64,000 bases of DNA from Phoronis australis. Lineage: Eukaryota > Phoronida > Phoronidae. Below are positions 25,001-34,900 of this stretch, piece after piece. The DNA is taken from NCBI GenBank assembly GCA_002633005.1, contig NMRA01000325.1, forward strand, positions 351,290 to 415,289, read 5' to 3'. A program made the position numbers and the translations under genes. A model generated the notes under the pieces. That model ran no database searches. It was not told the DNA's origin and was given only the letters and a program-made list of their open reading frames with translations. Each line of letters begins with the position of its first letter. The first letter of the stretch is position 1.

Positions 25001-28000
25001 TCAAAATACACGGCAATATGTTGGGTAATCTCACAGTCTTGCTTTTTAGCGTTACTGAACTCTACCTTGATGTTGTATCGCTAACCTGCAAGTCGCCAAA
25101 TCGAGCCCTGATATTCATTTTTAATTAGTTCAGAAATTTAACAAAACAAATTTCACTTGTCAGTTGTCTGCCAAATAAAGCATACTATAATCAGTACATA
25201 AATGAAATTTCAGAAAGCAGAGATGCACCCAAAATGTTTTCATTTACATAAAGCCCAAGACATGGCACCACTCTCACCATTGGGAGATAGTTCTCAGTCA
25301 GAGCTCGCGATGATAAGTCCTTTAAATTTTGTAGCATGGACTAAAACTGTGTGGTACCTAACAGATGAAACATGTCAAACATTTGTTGTAACAGGACTCA
25401 AGGGCAATGCCATCATCACCTTACTTGCCCCTCCTCAGCACACTCCATCAATCTATTACCAAGGGCTTTTAGTAGACATTCTGGAAAATGATTCTGTCAA
25501 GACTCTGACGATTGTTCATCTCATTGTTAAAAAAACACATACCATTCCTAACAAATTGACTAATCAGTGAGGGCAGGATGGACATAACTGAGCATACAGA
25601 ATGCATTCAGTGGAGTCAGTCTGAGATCTTAAAATATCACTGCTTGTACTTGCAACAACAGGAACACCCCACAACCTGCATTACCCACAAGAGAATCTCA
25701 GTCTGACAATTTGTTTAGATTGCTTTTAAATGATGATTGAAAACATACCCTGGCAGGCTGGCAACAACTGCAGAACATCCCAACACCAGCCTGCATATCT
25801 GAACATACAGGAAGGCGACACAGTTATTTGGTGACATAGCTTTATACCATTATTCTAACATGTTTAATGAGTGATGAATGCCATAGACATTATCACATAT
25901 TTGTGACAGCAGGAATAGCCATTTTCCCATTGGTCAGCTACATATACTTTGCCAGTAAGAGTCATTTACAGGCAGTGGTTCTCAAAATGTGTGGATCCCT
26001 ATAGGTGACAATTGCAATTCACTACTTGGTGGACAGCATTCAGGGTCACCTACATTTGTGATGTGGATTTAAAAGATTAAAATTCAGTGGAATTTCAATG
26101 TTTTTTTATCAATTCGTTGACATCACCTTGTCGTCAAGTTACCACAGCTGTGCAGTGGTATCATGACTCGTATAAAATCCACATTGCAACATTTCAGCGA
26201 ACGAAAAAAATGGGTTGCCTTTGTAAATTCAGCATATCTTGGTCACGAGATTTCAAACTGGGCCAAGCAAAAGTCATTGTCATGCTCTTAAAATGCAAGG
26301 TGTTCCCTATTACTCTGAACACGCCTTTCCACACAAGTGGCATATCTGAGGCATTCATTTCAGTGTAGAGTGGAATGGGCACAAAATCCCTCTTATAACT
26401 CTTATAATATGTAATATGGACTAATGAGGTTCAGCAAGCTTGTGACCCTTCTGGTAATGTACATGCCAAAAGTAATCAACACAAAATACCTTCTCCCCTC
26501 ATGACAGGAAATGAGATAGCATGAGGGGCCATTCTAGTTACTCTGATGACAGGGAATTCTGGGTCATTTTTGTCTGATCATTTTGGCAAACAAAAAATTT
26601 GATGATCACAACTTTACACTAACCGAGTGGAGCAAATGTCAAGGTGTTAACATCAGAAATACTAATTGCACATATTGAAGGACAAGTACATTGTCAAAAT
26701 ACACAAAGTTGTACAAAATGTTTGCTTATGATAGCAAATAAGTGTAATTTCATGATAACGGTGACGTTCACATCTTCTCATTTTTTCATTTTTTGAGAAA
26801 TGTGACAAAATAAAATTCCACAAGTTTGGAATGTTGTATGCTTAGTGAAGAGCATACATAGGGTACAAATGTCATATAAATCACCTATACGGTATTTGGC
26901 AGCCAAAATTGCTGGGATTTTTACTATCATTTAACCTAGTGACCGCAGCCACCTGTCGAATGTATGTACTTATCATACATTTAATTGCTTTTCTTAGGTT
27001 TTTACTGGCACATTAGCTTTACTCAGTTTGTCTAGACCATCAGATAGTTAGTTGCTCCTAAATATGAGAAGACCTATAAGAGACTTGGACACACAATAAT
27101 TACAAATTATAAAATACTTGTTTCCCTTACAAAGAAAAACATTGGCAAGATGGAGATATCCTGGAAAAGTTTCAGTTTGTACATAATGGAAACCCCATAT
27201 CTCTCCTTAGTTGGAAATTTAACGCAGTATTTCAATAATCACCAACCCAAACTTATTCTAAATGTGTCAACTACAGCTATAACTAGCATTACTGCGGCAA
27301 CAGCCCTAGCTGAGGCATAATATGGCATGGCACTACATAGGCCAAAAGGCTCTAACCTACACTGAGTCTAAAGAATAACACTTACACTTCAAGAACTAAC
27401 ACATTTCCAAACATCAGGTTATGGTAACCCTCCACATGAAATTTTATGTTAATTCACCCAACAATGATGATGATACCAATACATATGCACACTTCAAAGA
27501 CTCCTTACATGAAACCCAGATAAAGGGTAGGGTATACTACAACAGTCCAAGAGAGAAAGATAAACAGGTGTTATACAACACAAACAGAAGACATAGGCTG
27601 CCAGTGTGTACTCAGTGTGTACTCAGTGAAGCCAGGTAAATAGACCAGCAAAGACTGTATCCATAAAATCAGGTAGGAGGGTACAGGTGGGATATCCTTA
27701 ATGGACTCATGGAGCTGTAAAGATGTCAGAAAGATAAAATAGAGAGGTTGATAAATCAAGACTAGACAATTCATGATACCTGGCACACATGTTCCTCCTA
27801 CTATGGTAGAGACACCTCAATGACAATGGCCTAAGTCTGTTATATAATTATAGTAGAAATCATAGAAGTACAAACCATTATGACTGTCTCAAAAACAAAA
27901 AAATCCCCCTAACTCTACAGTCTAAAAATATTATTTTCTTGTAAAATCAACAGTTAACCAAAAAAAAAAAACCCAGTAACTTAAGGACAGCTTCAGGACA

Positions 28001-28466
28001 CTAATCAGATTCACATTACTTTTAAAGCCTTTTCTTCTTGAAAGCATAACTCCATCATTCAGATACTACTAATTTACAATTCAAATTACCATTCCAATTC
28101 ACGAAAATAAATCAGCAAGTGCTGAAAATTCGAAAATGCTAAGTGAATAACTTCAGCACAACAAGCAACAAATCGCGTGATACATCACCTCATTCAACAT
28201 TATCTGAAAGGTAGAGGACTAAAATGAATGAAGAGTACTACAAAGACAATTTGTCACCTCAGTAAATCGGCGAGTGGGTCGGCATTATGGTTGTGATCGT
28301 GGGCATGCTTCAGCTCCTCCTGGTGATGGAGTCGGCGCTGCAGTAGCGGACTCGGTGTGTTGCTATTGACAGGTGCAAGGTGGAACCCGCCATTTGACGA
28401 TTGCTGCGGGGGATGCTGAGGTTGACGATTTCGCATGTGGTAGGGCACGGGATGTGCATACGCCAT
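9883..28466 (-). CDS. LIMS1: PINCH / LIMS five-LIM focal-adhesion adaptor, 12 coding exons (2 alternative)
   Basis: The serial exons (28258-28466, 22642-22752 or 19477-19575, 17324-17369, 16320-16386, 15917-16037, 14992-15063, 13166-13243, 12517-12667, 11430-11571, 10870-10945, 9883-10006) join with matching phases and GT-AG borders. They give 398 residues with exon 2a or 394 with exon 2b. The product follows the PINCH order: LIM1 (...[11 protein letters not shown]..., ...[10 protein letters not shown]...), LIM2 ([20 protein letters not shown]), LIM3 (...HPYHFNC..., [13 protein letters not shown]), LIM4 ([28 protein letters not shown]) and LIM5 ([35 protein letters not shown]), then a basic tail. 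Vertebrate PINCH1 has about 325 residues; the excess here is a 69-residue N-terminal extension. In known systems LIM1 binds the ankyrin repeats of ILK, LIM4 binds Nck2 and LIM5 binds Rsu1, linking integrins to actin through ILK and parvin. Vertebrates have LIMS1 and LIMS2; an invertebrate gene is probably the single ancestor of both. Confidence 0.93.
10565..10720 (+). mobile_element. tRNA-derived SINE with ATT tail in PINCH intron 10
   Basis: TAGCTTAGTGG (10575-10585) is a good A-box and AGTTCAGTTCC (10619-10629) a B-box 44 bases on, the spacing of a tRNA gene. A tRNA-unrelated body follows, ending in TTATTATTATTA (10709-10720). It lies antisense to PINCH. Similar ATT tails follow the LINE fragment at 50516 and the repeat at 30613, suggesting shared retrotransposition machinery. 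Confidence 0.6.
10870..10945 (-). CDS. LIMS1: PINCH exon 10 (middle of LIM5)
   Basis: A 76-base exon with acceptor TTCTGTTACAG and donor GTGAGT. Phase 1 in, 2 out. Encodes [20 protein letters not shown], aligned to the vertebrate 'VSALNKAWCVNCFACSTC'. The residue before FAC is His here where vertebrates have Cys; either can act as the fourth zinc ligand of a LIM finger. Confidence 0.9.
11430..11571 (-). CDS. LIMS1: PINCH exon 9 (LIM4 second half, start of LIM5)
   Basis: A 142-base exon, phase 0 in and 1 out, donor GTAAGT. Encodes [20 protein letters not shown] and [20 protein letters not shown], then NNIVAGD. Nearly collinear with vertebrate PINCH LIM4/5, including the CETHY motif. Confidence 0.95.
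12517..12667 (-). CDS. LIMS1: PINCH exon 8 (end of LIM3, first half of LIM4)
   Basis: A 151-base exon, phase 2 in and 0 out, acceptor ATCTTCCTTTGCAG, donor GTGAGT. Encodes [40 protein letters not shown] and [10 protein letters not shown]. The DKMG(I/V)[11 protein letters not shown] block is diagnostic of PINCH. Confidence 0.95.
13166..13243 (-). CDS. LIMS1: PINCH exon 7 (LIM3 first zinc finger)
   Basis: A 78-base exon, phase 2 in and 2 out, donor GTAAGT. Encodes [20 protein letters not shown] followed by NCTSC and a split glycine. Corresponds to the vertebrate '[26 protein letters not shown]'. Confidence 0.92.
13898..14267 (-). mobile_element. retroelement remnant between inverted repeats in PINCH intron 6
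   Basis: The left arm (13898-13950: GTTTGTAAGT..., TCAACTTACTC, CGTGGAATTGGAGGTT) returns inverted at 14216-14267. Between them, on the minus strand (about 14214-13980), an open frame reads [20 protein letters not shown], then [20 protein letters not shown], then KKPTMNRDS. The 'EH..VGEHL..SGH...ILA.EENWF.RKIKESI.I....P.MNRD' pattern is the C-terminal GIY-YIG-type region found at the end of reverse transcriptase polyproteins of some invertebrate retroelements. Only this end remains and no RT core is present. It sits about 0.7 kb from exon 7 and 0.7 kb from exon 6. Confidence 0.55.
14992..15063 (-). CDS. LIMS1: PINCH exon 6 (LIM2-LIM3 junction)
   Basis: A 72-base exon, phase 2 in and 2 out. 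Encodes [20 protein letters not shown] followed by HKC, matching the vertebrate '[22 protein letters not shown]'. Donor GTAAGT. Confidence 0.93.
15600..15652. repeat. short tandem repeat (about 16-bp unit)
   Basis: Four imperfect copies of a unit like ATGGTGCAAACTGAC in PINCH intron 5, beginning GACAAGGTGCAAACAGAG. Noncoding. Confidence 0.6.
15917..16037 (-). CDS. LIMS1: PINCH exon 5 (LIM2)
   Basis: A 121-base exon, phase 1 in and 2 out. Encodes [39 protein letters not shown]. The first 20 residues are identical to my recollection of vertebrate PINCH1, making this the strongest single identification in the window. Donor GTAGGA. Confidence 0.97.
16320..16386 (-). CDS. LIMS1: PINCH exon 4 (end of LIM1, start of LIM2)
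   Basis: A 67-base exon, phase 0 in and 1 out, acceptor CTCTCTTTTGCAG, donor GTAAGT. Encodes [20 protein letters not shown] and KC, matching the vertebrate '[22 protein letters not shown]'. Arg replaces the His of CEHD. Confidence 0.94.
17095..17222. repeat. imperfect tandem repeat, about 35-bp unit
   Basis: Four copies of a unit like TTATAATAGTTTACACATGG followed by TCGTAGC in PINCH intron 3, with small insertions (CGTAGCGTAGCGT in the third). Copies differ by a few bases. Confidence 0.65.
17324..17369 (-). CDS. LIMS1: PINCH exon 3 (LIM1 second zinc finger, first part)
   Basis: A 46-base micro-exon, phase 2 in and 0 out, acceptor TTCTATTTACAG, donor GTAAAG. The first base completes a valine after either exon 2a or exon 2b. 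Encodes [15 protein letters not shown], matching the vertebrate 'CAQCFQQFPEGLFYE'. Both exon 2 variants splice to it in the same frame. Confidence 0.94.
19369..19425. repeat. GGTGCCC/GGGCACC repeat just past exon 2b
   Basis: GGTGCCC recurs three times (GGTGCCCAGGGGCA, GGTGCCCGGGGGCA, GGTGCCCGGGAG) in a locally GC-rich patch of an otherwise AT-rich intron. It begins about 50 bases past the exon 2b donor on the gene strand. The sequence can self-pair (CCCGGG core), so it may influence use of that donor; this is inference. Confidence 0.5.
19477..19575 (-). CDS. LIMS1: PINCH alternative exon 2b (LIM1 first zinc finger, variant)
   Basis: A 99-base exon with acceptor CTTCCTTCCCCCAAATACAG and donor GTAAGT. 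Phase 2 in and 2 out, exactly as exon 2a. Encodes [20 protein letters not shown] followed by [13 protein letters not shown]-x2-C-x18-H-x2-C, the same spacing as exon 2a (CMRC...HTQC) and as vertebrate LIM1 (CERC...HEQC). Shared core positions include E(R/K)(M/I)VN, G, W-H and CFV. It joins in frame to exon 1 upstream and exon 3 downstream. Including both exon 2 versions would keep the frame but insert a second first finger and disrupt LIM1, so mutually exclusive use is inferred. It has no in-frame ATG, so it depends on exon 1 (or another 5' exon) for a start. No stop or frameshift is present, arguing against a dead duplicate. Confidence 0.82.
21363..21440. repeat. tandem duplication of about 53 bp
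   Basis: ATCAGCCTGAGGGGAGAATC at about 21370 recurs as ATCAGCCTCAGGGGAGAATC at about 21415, with related sequence after it (A.ACCAGC..CCT.TAATAA). In the intron between PINCH exons 2a and 2b. Confidence 0.5.
21911..22160. mobile_element. MITE of about 250 bp with inverted ends
   Basis: The left end GTTCCAACAAAACTGACTTA returns at the right, in complement, as GTTCCAAGAAACTGACTTAA. A second internal pair, TAAGACAAATCTTAAATT and AATTTAAGACAAATCTTAA, lies just inside. AT-rich centre, no coding. It lies between PINCH exons 2a and 2b, where it could contribute intron structure. Confidence 0.6.
22642..22752 (-). CDS. LIMS1: PINCH exon 2a (LIM1 first zinc finger, canonical)
   Basis: A 111-base exon, phase 2 in and 2 out, acceptor TTATTTTCCAG, donor GTAAGT. 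Encodes [20 protein letters not shown] followed by [16 protein letters not shown], very close to vertebrate PINCH1 ([27 protein letters not shown]). It contains an internal ATG (about 22744-22746) six codons before the ATC motif, where the vertebrate protein starts, so a transcript with a noncoding first exon could make a PINCH of vertebrate length. Confidence 0.95.
28258..28466 (-). CDS. LIMS1: PINCH exon 1 (His/Gln-rich N-terminal extension)
   Basis: From ATG at 28466 the frame runs 69 codons to a GTGACA donor (exon end 28258) in phase 2, the phase needed by both exon 2a and exon 2b. It encodes an extension absent from canonical vertebrate PINCH1: [20 protein letters not shown], then a Gln/Ser/Pro-rich part, then a His-rich acidic stretch ([18 protein letters not shown]) ending LADLL. 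No known domain; probably disordered. The frame stays open upstream through a further ATG at 28511 and an unknown base at 28488, so the true start could lie farther up, or a splice acceptor (TATTTCAAAAG) may precede MAYAHP. Confidence 0.65.
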
Positions 28467-29219
28467 CTCGACAACTTTTGAAATAGCNACACAAACAGTT
28501 AAGATGCACAAGCCAAGTGCCCTGCCCTCAAAATTGACTTAAGTAAAATAGTAAACAGACAACTAAAGTAGACATGAAAGTGCGGATCAAGTCCTCAACG
28601 AATGTCCAGCCAGGAAGGTCTTCCAGAAATCAACCACCAGCAGGAATGATGGCTCCAACAGTCCAACGAGGAATGTCAAGCATTAAGTCAACATCTCAAT
28701 GTATCAAAGGTCAAAGACAAATGTCATCACAGAGGTCAGGTTTCTCCAGCAGATGTAATTTTCTCCACAGATGTGCGATCACAGGACTTCAGTGATATAA
28801 CTCCCTCAACTAGGTCATGTTACAGTGCACATTCCAGGCTATTGTTGGCTTGAGTACCATAACCACAAAGCAAACTTCTCAATTAGCTTGGTTATCTGAG
28901 AAGGGTGATCATATCAGCAACAACTAGTGACACCTCGTGGATGAACAGGTGTGTCCACAGATTGCGAAGACATCTATTGTTCAGAATCAACAATTTATTT
29001 TTCATTGGAGCAAGATATTTCCATTTACAGAAGTTCATGTAAAAATGACATCAGATATGCACTGCTGTTTCTTCAAGCCCAGAAACATCAGCTATTAAAA
29101 ATACTCCCAAATATTGTTCTTATGTATTTTCAAAGATATGTCTCATAAAATATATTACCCACTGTCAACCTGTAATCACTATCTGCGACGCACTATTCAC
29201 TCCGGAGATTGAAATATCA
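28467..29219. other. upstream region of PINCH exon 1
   Basis: Expected to contain the 5' UTR and promoter of the minus-strand PINCH gene. No TATA box or untranslated exon could be assigned. A 73-codon open frame on the opposite strand (28574-28795) has no recognisable domain. Confidence 0.35.
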
Positions 29220-29623
29220 ATAGGGCCGTCCCGGACTACACAGCAAGACTCAATCTTTCTGTATTTACCCACCATGCCGTTAACATCCGTCAAGCATATT
29301 TGCTGCCTCGTTTTCATGCCACTGGTGTTTCACATGTTATTTGCTGTTGTCCGATTCTTTACAAGTTTTTCTCGGTTGCATTACTCTATATGCCTTTCCA
29401 GTCCCAACCAAATATTACTGGTGTACTGTGGGCTGCAACACCGACGTGAGAAAGTTTGACAAACTGGACAAATACCCATGGATACTTAATGTGAAATTTG
29501 TCACCTTCCCGACATCTATGAGACACATTAAACTATGCATGATTTCCATGAGGAGGTCACGAGCTTTCTTATCTCCAGGACAAAAGAAGAGTTCTGTTGC
29601 TGTGTAATCCTGGACAGCCCTAT
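29220..29623 (+). mobile_element. 404-bp MITE with a THAP-derived coding segment, copy A
   Basis: The ends are inverted copies: ATAGGGCCGTCCCGGACTAC at the left and, in complement, ATAGGGCTGTCCAGGATTAC at the right, each followed by ACAGCAA. Inside (about 29395-29585, plus strand) a frame reads PTKYYWCTVGCNTDVRKFDK, LDKYPW, VKFVTFPTSMRH, then RRSRAF. This is the first half of a THAP-like finger (C-x3-C, a hydrophobic 'VKFVTFPT' strand, basic end). The second half with the C..H ligands is missing, so no working finger is made. A homologous copy lies inverted at 62205-62594. Confidence 0.7.
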
Positions 29624-30612
29624 GAGGCTAGGGCGCACAATTTAATCTTCAAACTCAGACTCAATTCAGATCCAAAAGTTAACCAATCATGTCGCACGAT
29701 TCAAGTCCAAATTTTGATATTTCCTGAAGCTTGCCATGCAATGGGCAATTTTCGAGATGAGTTTCAAATACAAAGATTAGACCAGTGACCCAGGAATACT
29801 AAACAACGAAGAACTAATTTAAAATCTTCAATGATTTAATCAAAGGTAAAGTGTGTTTAAGTTTTCTCAAACCTTATTTAATGGCCTCCATTTTAACTAT
29901 ATCAAAAAACTAGGCTTTGTCAACTAGTAAAAGTATATATTTTCTGAAAGAAAAATGATCAGGAAACATAAAAATATGTTTTATATTTATGTGTCATTAT
30001 TATTAAGTTAACAGCTTTTTAAAATCAAAATTACATGGTTAAGAAAGGTACATTCATAGCGAAAAAACCCTCAGTCGATTTTAATGAAATCTTTTTTAAT
30101 TGAAAACTTCACCAGTCAGCTAAAAAACGCGGTTAGGAATTTTCGATTAGCCTTTTGTTTGATTTCTATGACATGTCAACTTGCAAAACATACTGTAAGG
30201 TATTTTTGTAAGAAAAGAAGTCGTATTCAGCGTTTTGTGAGATTGATGAAAAAATATTAAGTTTGGAAAGTTTCAGCGAAATCCTCCAAGCCGTTTTCAA
30301 GAACTGGTGTTCCTAAGTTCAAATTAAATCAATTTGCAGAAGCCGAGCAAAAGCCGATTATGTAGTGAGACATGAAAATCTCAAGGACTTTAGATAATTA
30401 TTCATTGAAAACTTGTTTTTAGTCAATATAACCGACATATACCTTAACATGTTTTTGATCAACATAACCTACACATACCTTAACCATGTTCATTATGTCA
30501 ACATTTACATACAATGCCATCTGAATTTGATGTGTATAATTAACTTACTTATATTAGACTCTGGCTACAGCATGTTTTAAATATCTATTGTATTTACCCT
30601 CTATAAATAAAG

Positions 30613-30657
<45 letters not shown>

Positions 30658-31749
30658 TTAAACCAAGTCAATCTCTAATGCTAAGACTCTAACTAGGACA
30701 ATGGCGGAGCCAGCTTAACCCACTTAAAGTGCGTCAAGCTGGTGGATTGTGGTCCACTTTAAAGCAGGCCAACAGTTGATTGTTAGACACACCATGTTCT
30801 GGCTAAGTAATATTCGAACCAAATGCGAAATGAATACAGAAATCGGGTCGGTGATTAAAACACGTCGTGACCATGAGATCAAAATAGCGAAATGTCAAAT
30901 TACCCGAATTAAGGAATTTGGGTGACCACTTATTTCTTTCCACAACTTTTGTTCGTGAACTTGAAGTCACAGAGGCATGAGGAGACTCGCAACATTCGTT
31001 CCCTCGTATGAATGCAGACACAAAACTTTGGGAATGAAATGTGAAAGGACTTAAATTAATGTTAATAAAAACGGCAAAAGGTATGACATACGATATAACA
31101 ATGGATTTTCCACCTAAGTAAGAATCACACACCATGTCTCCTCTATAGTAATTGCATGTTACTTATGTTGCTCGATTTATTAATTGCTGCTATTGATCGG
31201 TGAGCATTAAAAATGCCATTTGAAGAGCTCTTTCGATATTTAATTATTTATAGATAGACCTGCTTCCATCTTGCACATTTCTCTTAACTGATGGCTACAT
31301 TCAGCTTCAAAATATTTTCCTTAATGACATTAAGATAACAACAATTCTAAACCACCCCAAATCAACACTACCAGTCACGGTTGTCAAGAAATTTATTATC
31401 ATGGTGGCCAACCTATGACAAAACTGCCGTTAAATGTAACTGAGACAAAAACTGTATTCCGCTGATTTTGTTTGGCGACAGGTAAAAATCTCAAGTCGCC
31501 ACATACCAGCACGCATTTGAAATACAGGAAGCTAACAGACTGGAGTCGGAATTGCAGGGCAAAAAATGGAACTGCCAATTTGTGAATCATTTGCAAACAT
31601 GTTCTGACCATTCATTTTCCCTTAGGTAGGCAAGCTTCCGCGTGATATTGGGCCCAAGGGGATAATTGGCTCTTACCGGGCAAACATTATTCCCAATTTT
31701 TCGTTTGAACAAAAAGGCTGTACAGGCATTTCGGGCGTTTCCGTGGACA
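29624..31749. other. gene-free intergenic region with a LINE 3' tail
   Basis: No host gene is recognised. The stretch ending at 30656 (TAAATAAAGTT followed by an ATT array) has the form of a LINE 3' UTR on the plus strand, but no coding part of that LINE is recognisable upstream. Confidence 0.4.
30613..30656 (+). repeat. ATT microsatellite (retroelement 3' tail)
   Basis: About 14 copies of ATT immediately after CTATAAATAAAGTT, resembling a polyadenylation-like signal followed by a LINE-type tail. The same arrangement (CAATAAACATT then ATT array) follows the LINE fragment ending near 50564. Confidence 0.8.
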
Positions 31750-31917
31750 TACCGTAAACTCGCGGGTTAACGCCCATGCCCGTATAACCACCCATCCCCG
31801 ACTTTTGGTCAATTTTCGATTTAAGCGCCCACTGCTTGAGTAATCGCCCATCCCCTACTTTGTGCTAATTTCCACGTAAGCGCCCACCTCTCGGGTAATC
31901 GCGTATCCCCCACATAC
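31750..31917 (+). repeat. solo end of the TACCGTAAAC element family
   Basis: Starts TACCGTAAACTCGCGGGTTA and continues with ACGCCCA, CCACCCATCCCCGACTTTT, GATTTAAGCGCCCA, TAATCGCCCATCCCCTACTTT, TAAGCGCCCACCTCTCGGGT. It is homologous to the left end of the element at 42095-44458, but no matching right end was seen nearby. Confidence 0.6.
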
Positions 31918-34900
31918 CGCTTACAGAACTTGCGCTTGAACTCGTGCCTTTGTTCACAACTTCGCCTCTGGCTCAGACTTCCAGGTTTGCGGAAACACGG
32001 CATGCTTACAGCTGTGTACAATAGTCTCGAAAAGTACATTTTTCAGCTGGCGTTTGTGGAATAACTCAAGCCATGCAAACACCTTTTTTAAACTTATCAA
32101 CTGATCTTTTGTTAAATTAATACAGGCCTACTCCATAGATATTTATAGAAGTGACGCTAGTCTACTACGAGATTAGGCGTACGACGTCCTGGTCGTCACC
32201 GACATAGGTTGTCTAGGTGACAAGTTTTCGAATTACCTAGTCTAAATTTTTTCCTATCAGACACCATTTCTGATGCTTTTTCGAGTTCAGTAGATCACAT
32301 TTTTGAGTGTTTGGTGAGAACAGGTAAAACTTCGAAACATCGCATTGTATTTTCAGACGGAGCACTTGATTTTGCTAGATTTTTGACTCATATTTGAATT
32401 GACCAAATTAATCTAACGCCCTCTCGTTGTAATTGCACGCATAGACCACGTGGTTTTGATAGATTTATTTCCTGGGTCAACTCAGATTTGAATTTAACAA
32501 TTATTCACCATATATGATGGTTGCGTGCAGTAAATGTTTACTACATTTTTGAGTGAAAAGATGCTTTAAAGTTGGTCAACAAACTACATCAGGTTATGTT
32601 TTCAGCAAATACGCATTCAAAATTTCAAGCAAAACCTACTTTAATGTTAGATTTTGACAACGTTAACTTGGGAAAGAGAAATCTTGAAGACAGATATAAA
32701 AACCACAATCCCCTATTTAAAAGTGGTTCAAACACTTTTCAGGAAATGTATTATTAAGTCTTTATAGGAGTGATACAATACAAAGGCATCATTCAATGGC
32801 CACCTATTTCTCATATTACTAACACAGGCACTACAAGGTACAGGACAGTTCAAGCAAATGAGAGTATAACAGCCACTCTTCATCTCGCCTCTGTGCTCCA
32901 GACAGACATTTCAGATCTACAAACATCAACAGATGGAAAACAAGCATTACCTGGGAATATTTCGCATAGCAACGTAGAGAAGCTATGTATGCCTCGAATT
33001 CACCTCTGAAACACCAAGAATGACAAAGCCTTTTGCTCCGGCACATCAATTCCTGAATCAGTTCAAGTACTACCAAAATGGCTGACACAGCTTGTCAGGT
33101 CAGGAAGTCATCACCAACAGAGAGAAGCTGGTGGGATTGGGTTACAGCTAGCCCAAAATAGGGCAGAGAATCTGGGATAATTGACCAACAGAGACACAAC
33201 AGCTGCCAAGGGCACAGTAGTTCTGTGGTCCTAATGTTGAACTAATGGTTTAACGGGCTCAGATATACCCAAAACCAGAAAGTGGCAATTAAAACCATTA
33301 ATGAAACTCAAGTAGTTCTTAATAGCAGTCTATATAGCAAAAATGTCACTAAGTACACAACAAACTTGACAAATCATATTGACTTTTTAAGCAAAACAAA
33401 ATAGACAAGGAAGATAGGGGCTGTGAGAATAGTATTGGGAGCTGGTGATAGCAGACATTTGAGTATAATGAACTGAATAGAACTTACCACCAATCACAGC
33501 ACTGAATGGTGAGTCATCTTTGACCAGGACTCAATGCAAAGGTGTTTTATCTGACAAGATTCACAATAATGTTACTTAAACACAAAGATGGCCCACCACG
33601 AAAATTGGGCAAAGTTTTTGTGCAAGGTTTTTGTGCATTGGCAAAACCGGATTTTTAAAATACCCATTAATGTTGTAATATTTACACAAACAGAATAGAT
33701 AACTGGTATGCTATGCATTTATGCGCTACAATAAACCAGCATGTGCCATAATGCACCAGTAACACAAAATAGCAAAGAAAATCTGAAAAACCATAATGAT
33801 ATGTGTAAAGTTCATGGATGGTTGATTAGAGTATGGTAACATATCCGCAAGGCCTTGAGGGTGAGAGAGAATCCCTGTAGTCAAGAGGATAGTAATCAGT
33901 CATAAATGATTAGCGAATTTCCAAAATTTCATAAAAACTATTGCCGAATAGGTGCTTTCTGTCTCGCGACACACAGAAGACTTATTTCTGAAAGTGAATT
34001 GCAATGTAGTTGATCCATACATTGTGCCTGGCTTCAGTAAAGAATACACAATCTTACGTAACGTTACTTAATACATAAGTATCTTAAGATTTTCTCTAAT
34101 TAACTTGGTGAGTTGATCAAGATGATAAAGACATACATACATGTGCATCTCTGTGTAATGACCTGAAGAATTTATCCAGTCACCAACTTCCACACAGAAT
34201 AGAAGCAGTTTATCTTTCACAGAACAGCTGTTGTGTTCAGGTAAGCAACAGAAAAGTGGTGCAGAGACCACAGCGGGAATGCCACCAAGTGAAAAACAGT
34301 ACCATACAAAGCCCAAAGCCAGACACAAGTAAACACACGTCTCCCATTTAATTGGCCATTCTTAATTTTTCTAATGTGTTTGACACATGCTGCCTGTTGT
34401 CAGTGGCAAGAAAAAATTATGAATGTGAGAGTGCAGAGGTATTAAGAAATGTCAATGCAACAAGCTCTGTTGCAGTATGAATGATGAAGGGAAATACCTG
34501 AATAACTTAGTCATTACCACAACCAGGTACTTACGGTAATACACACATCCCTCAACACATAGAGGAAACTTATGGTAGGTCAGTACACAAGGTGAATTGT
34601 GATAGATAAATCAAGACTAGGTTTGAGTAAATGGCAAGCTGATTTTATCACTAGTCAATTTCATGACAAATTCACAAAAAAACTTGGCTGTGAATATGGG
34701 TTGAGTGCTTTTGGTGGATAAAATCTAGAAAAAAAATATACAATACAAGTGGTCAATGGACAACTACCAACCGTACTTAGGAAAGAAAAAAAAAATACTG
34801 TAGTCAAACAAGAGATGGCTTTTTTGAAACTGGTGTTGAGAGGGAGAAAAAATTTTAACCACTAAAAGTGAATATATTTGATGTTAGTGGTTAGCAACAT

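Noticed and set aside
25754-25803. A 50-base exon-like island on the minus strand (acceptor CCTTCCTGTATGTTCAG, donor GTATGT, containing CSCC) between PINCH exons 1 and 2a
   Set aside because: Its length does not keep the phase when inserted between exon 1 and exon 2a, and no frame gives a LIM finger. It could be an untranslated exon, but nothing supports that without transcripts.
28574-28795. 73-codon plus-strand frame upstream of PINCH exon 1
   Set aside because: Composition is Ser/Gln/Arg-rich with no domain; it lies in the presumed promoter or 5' UTR region of the opposite strand.
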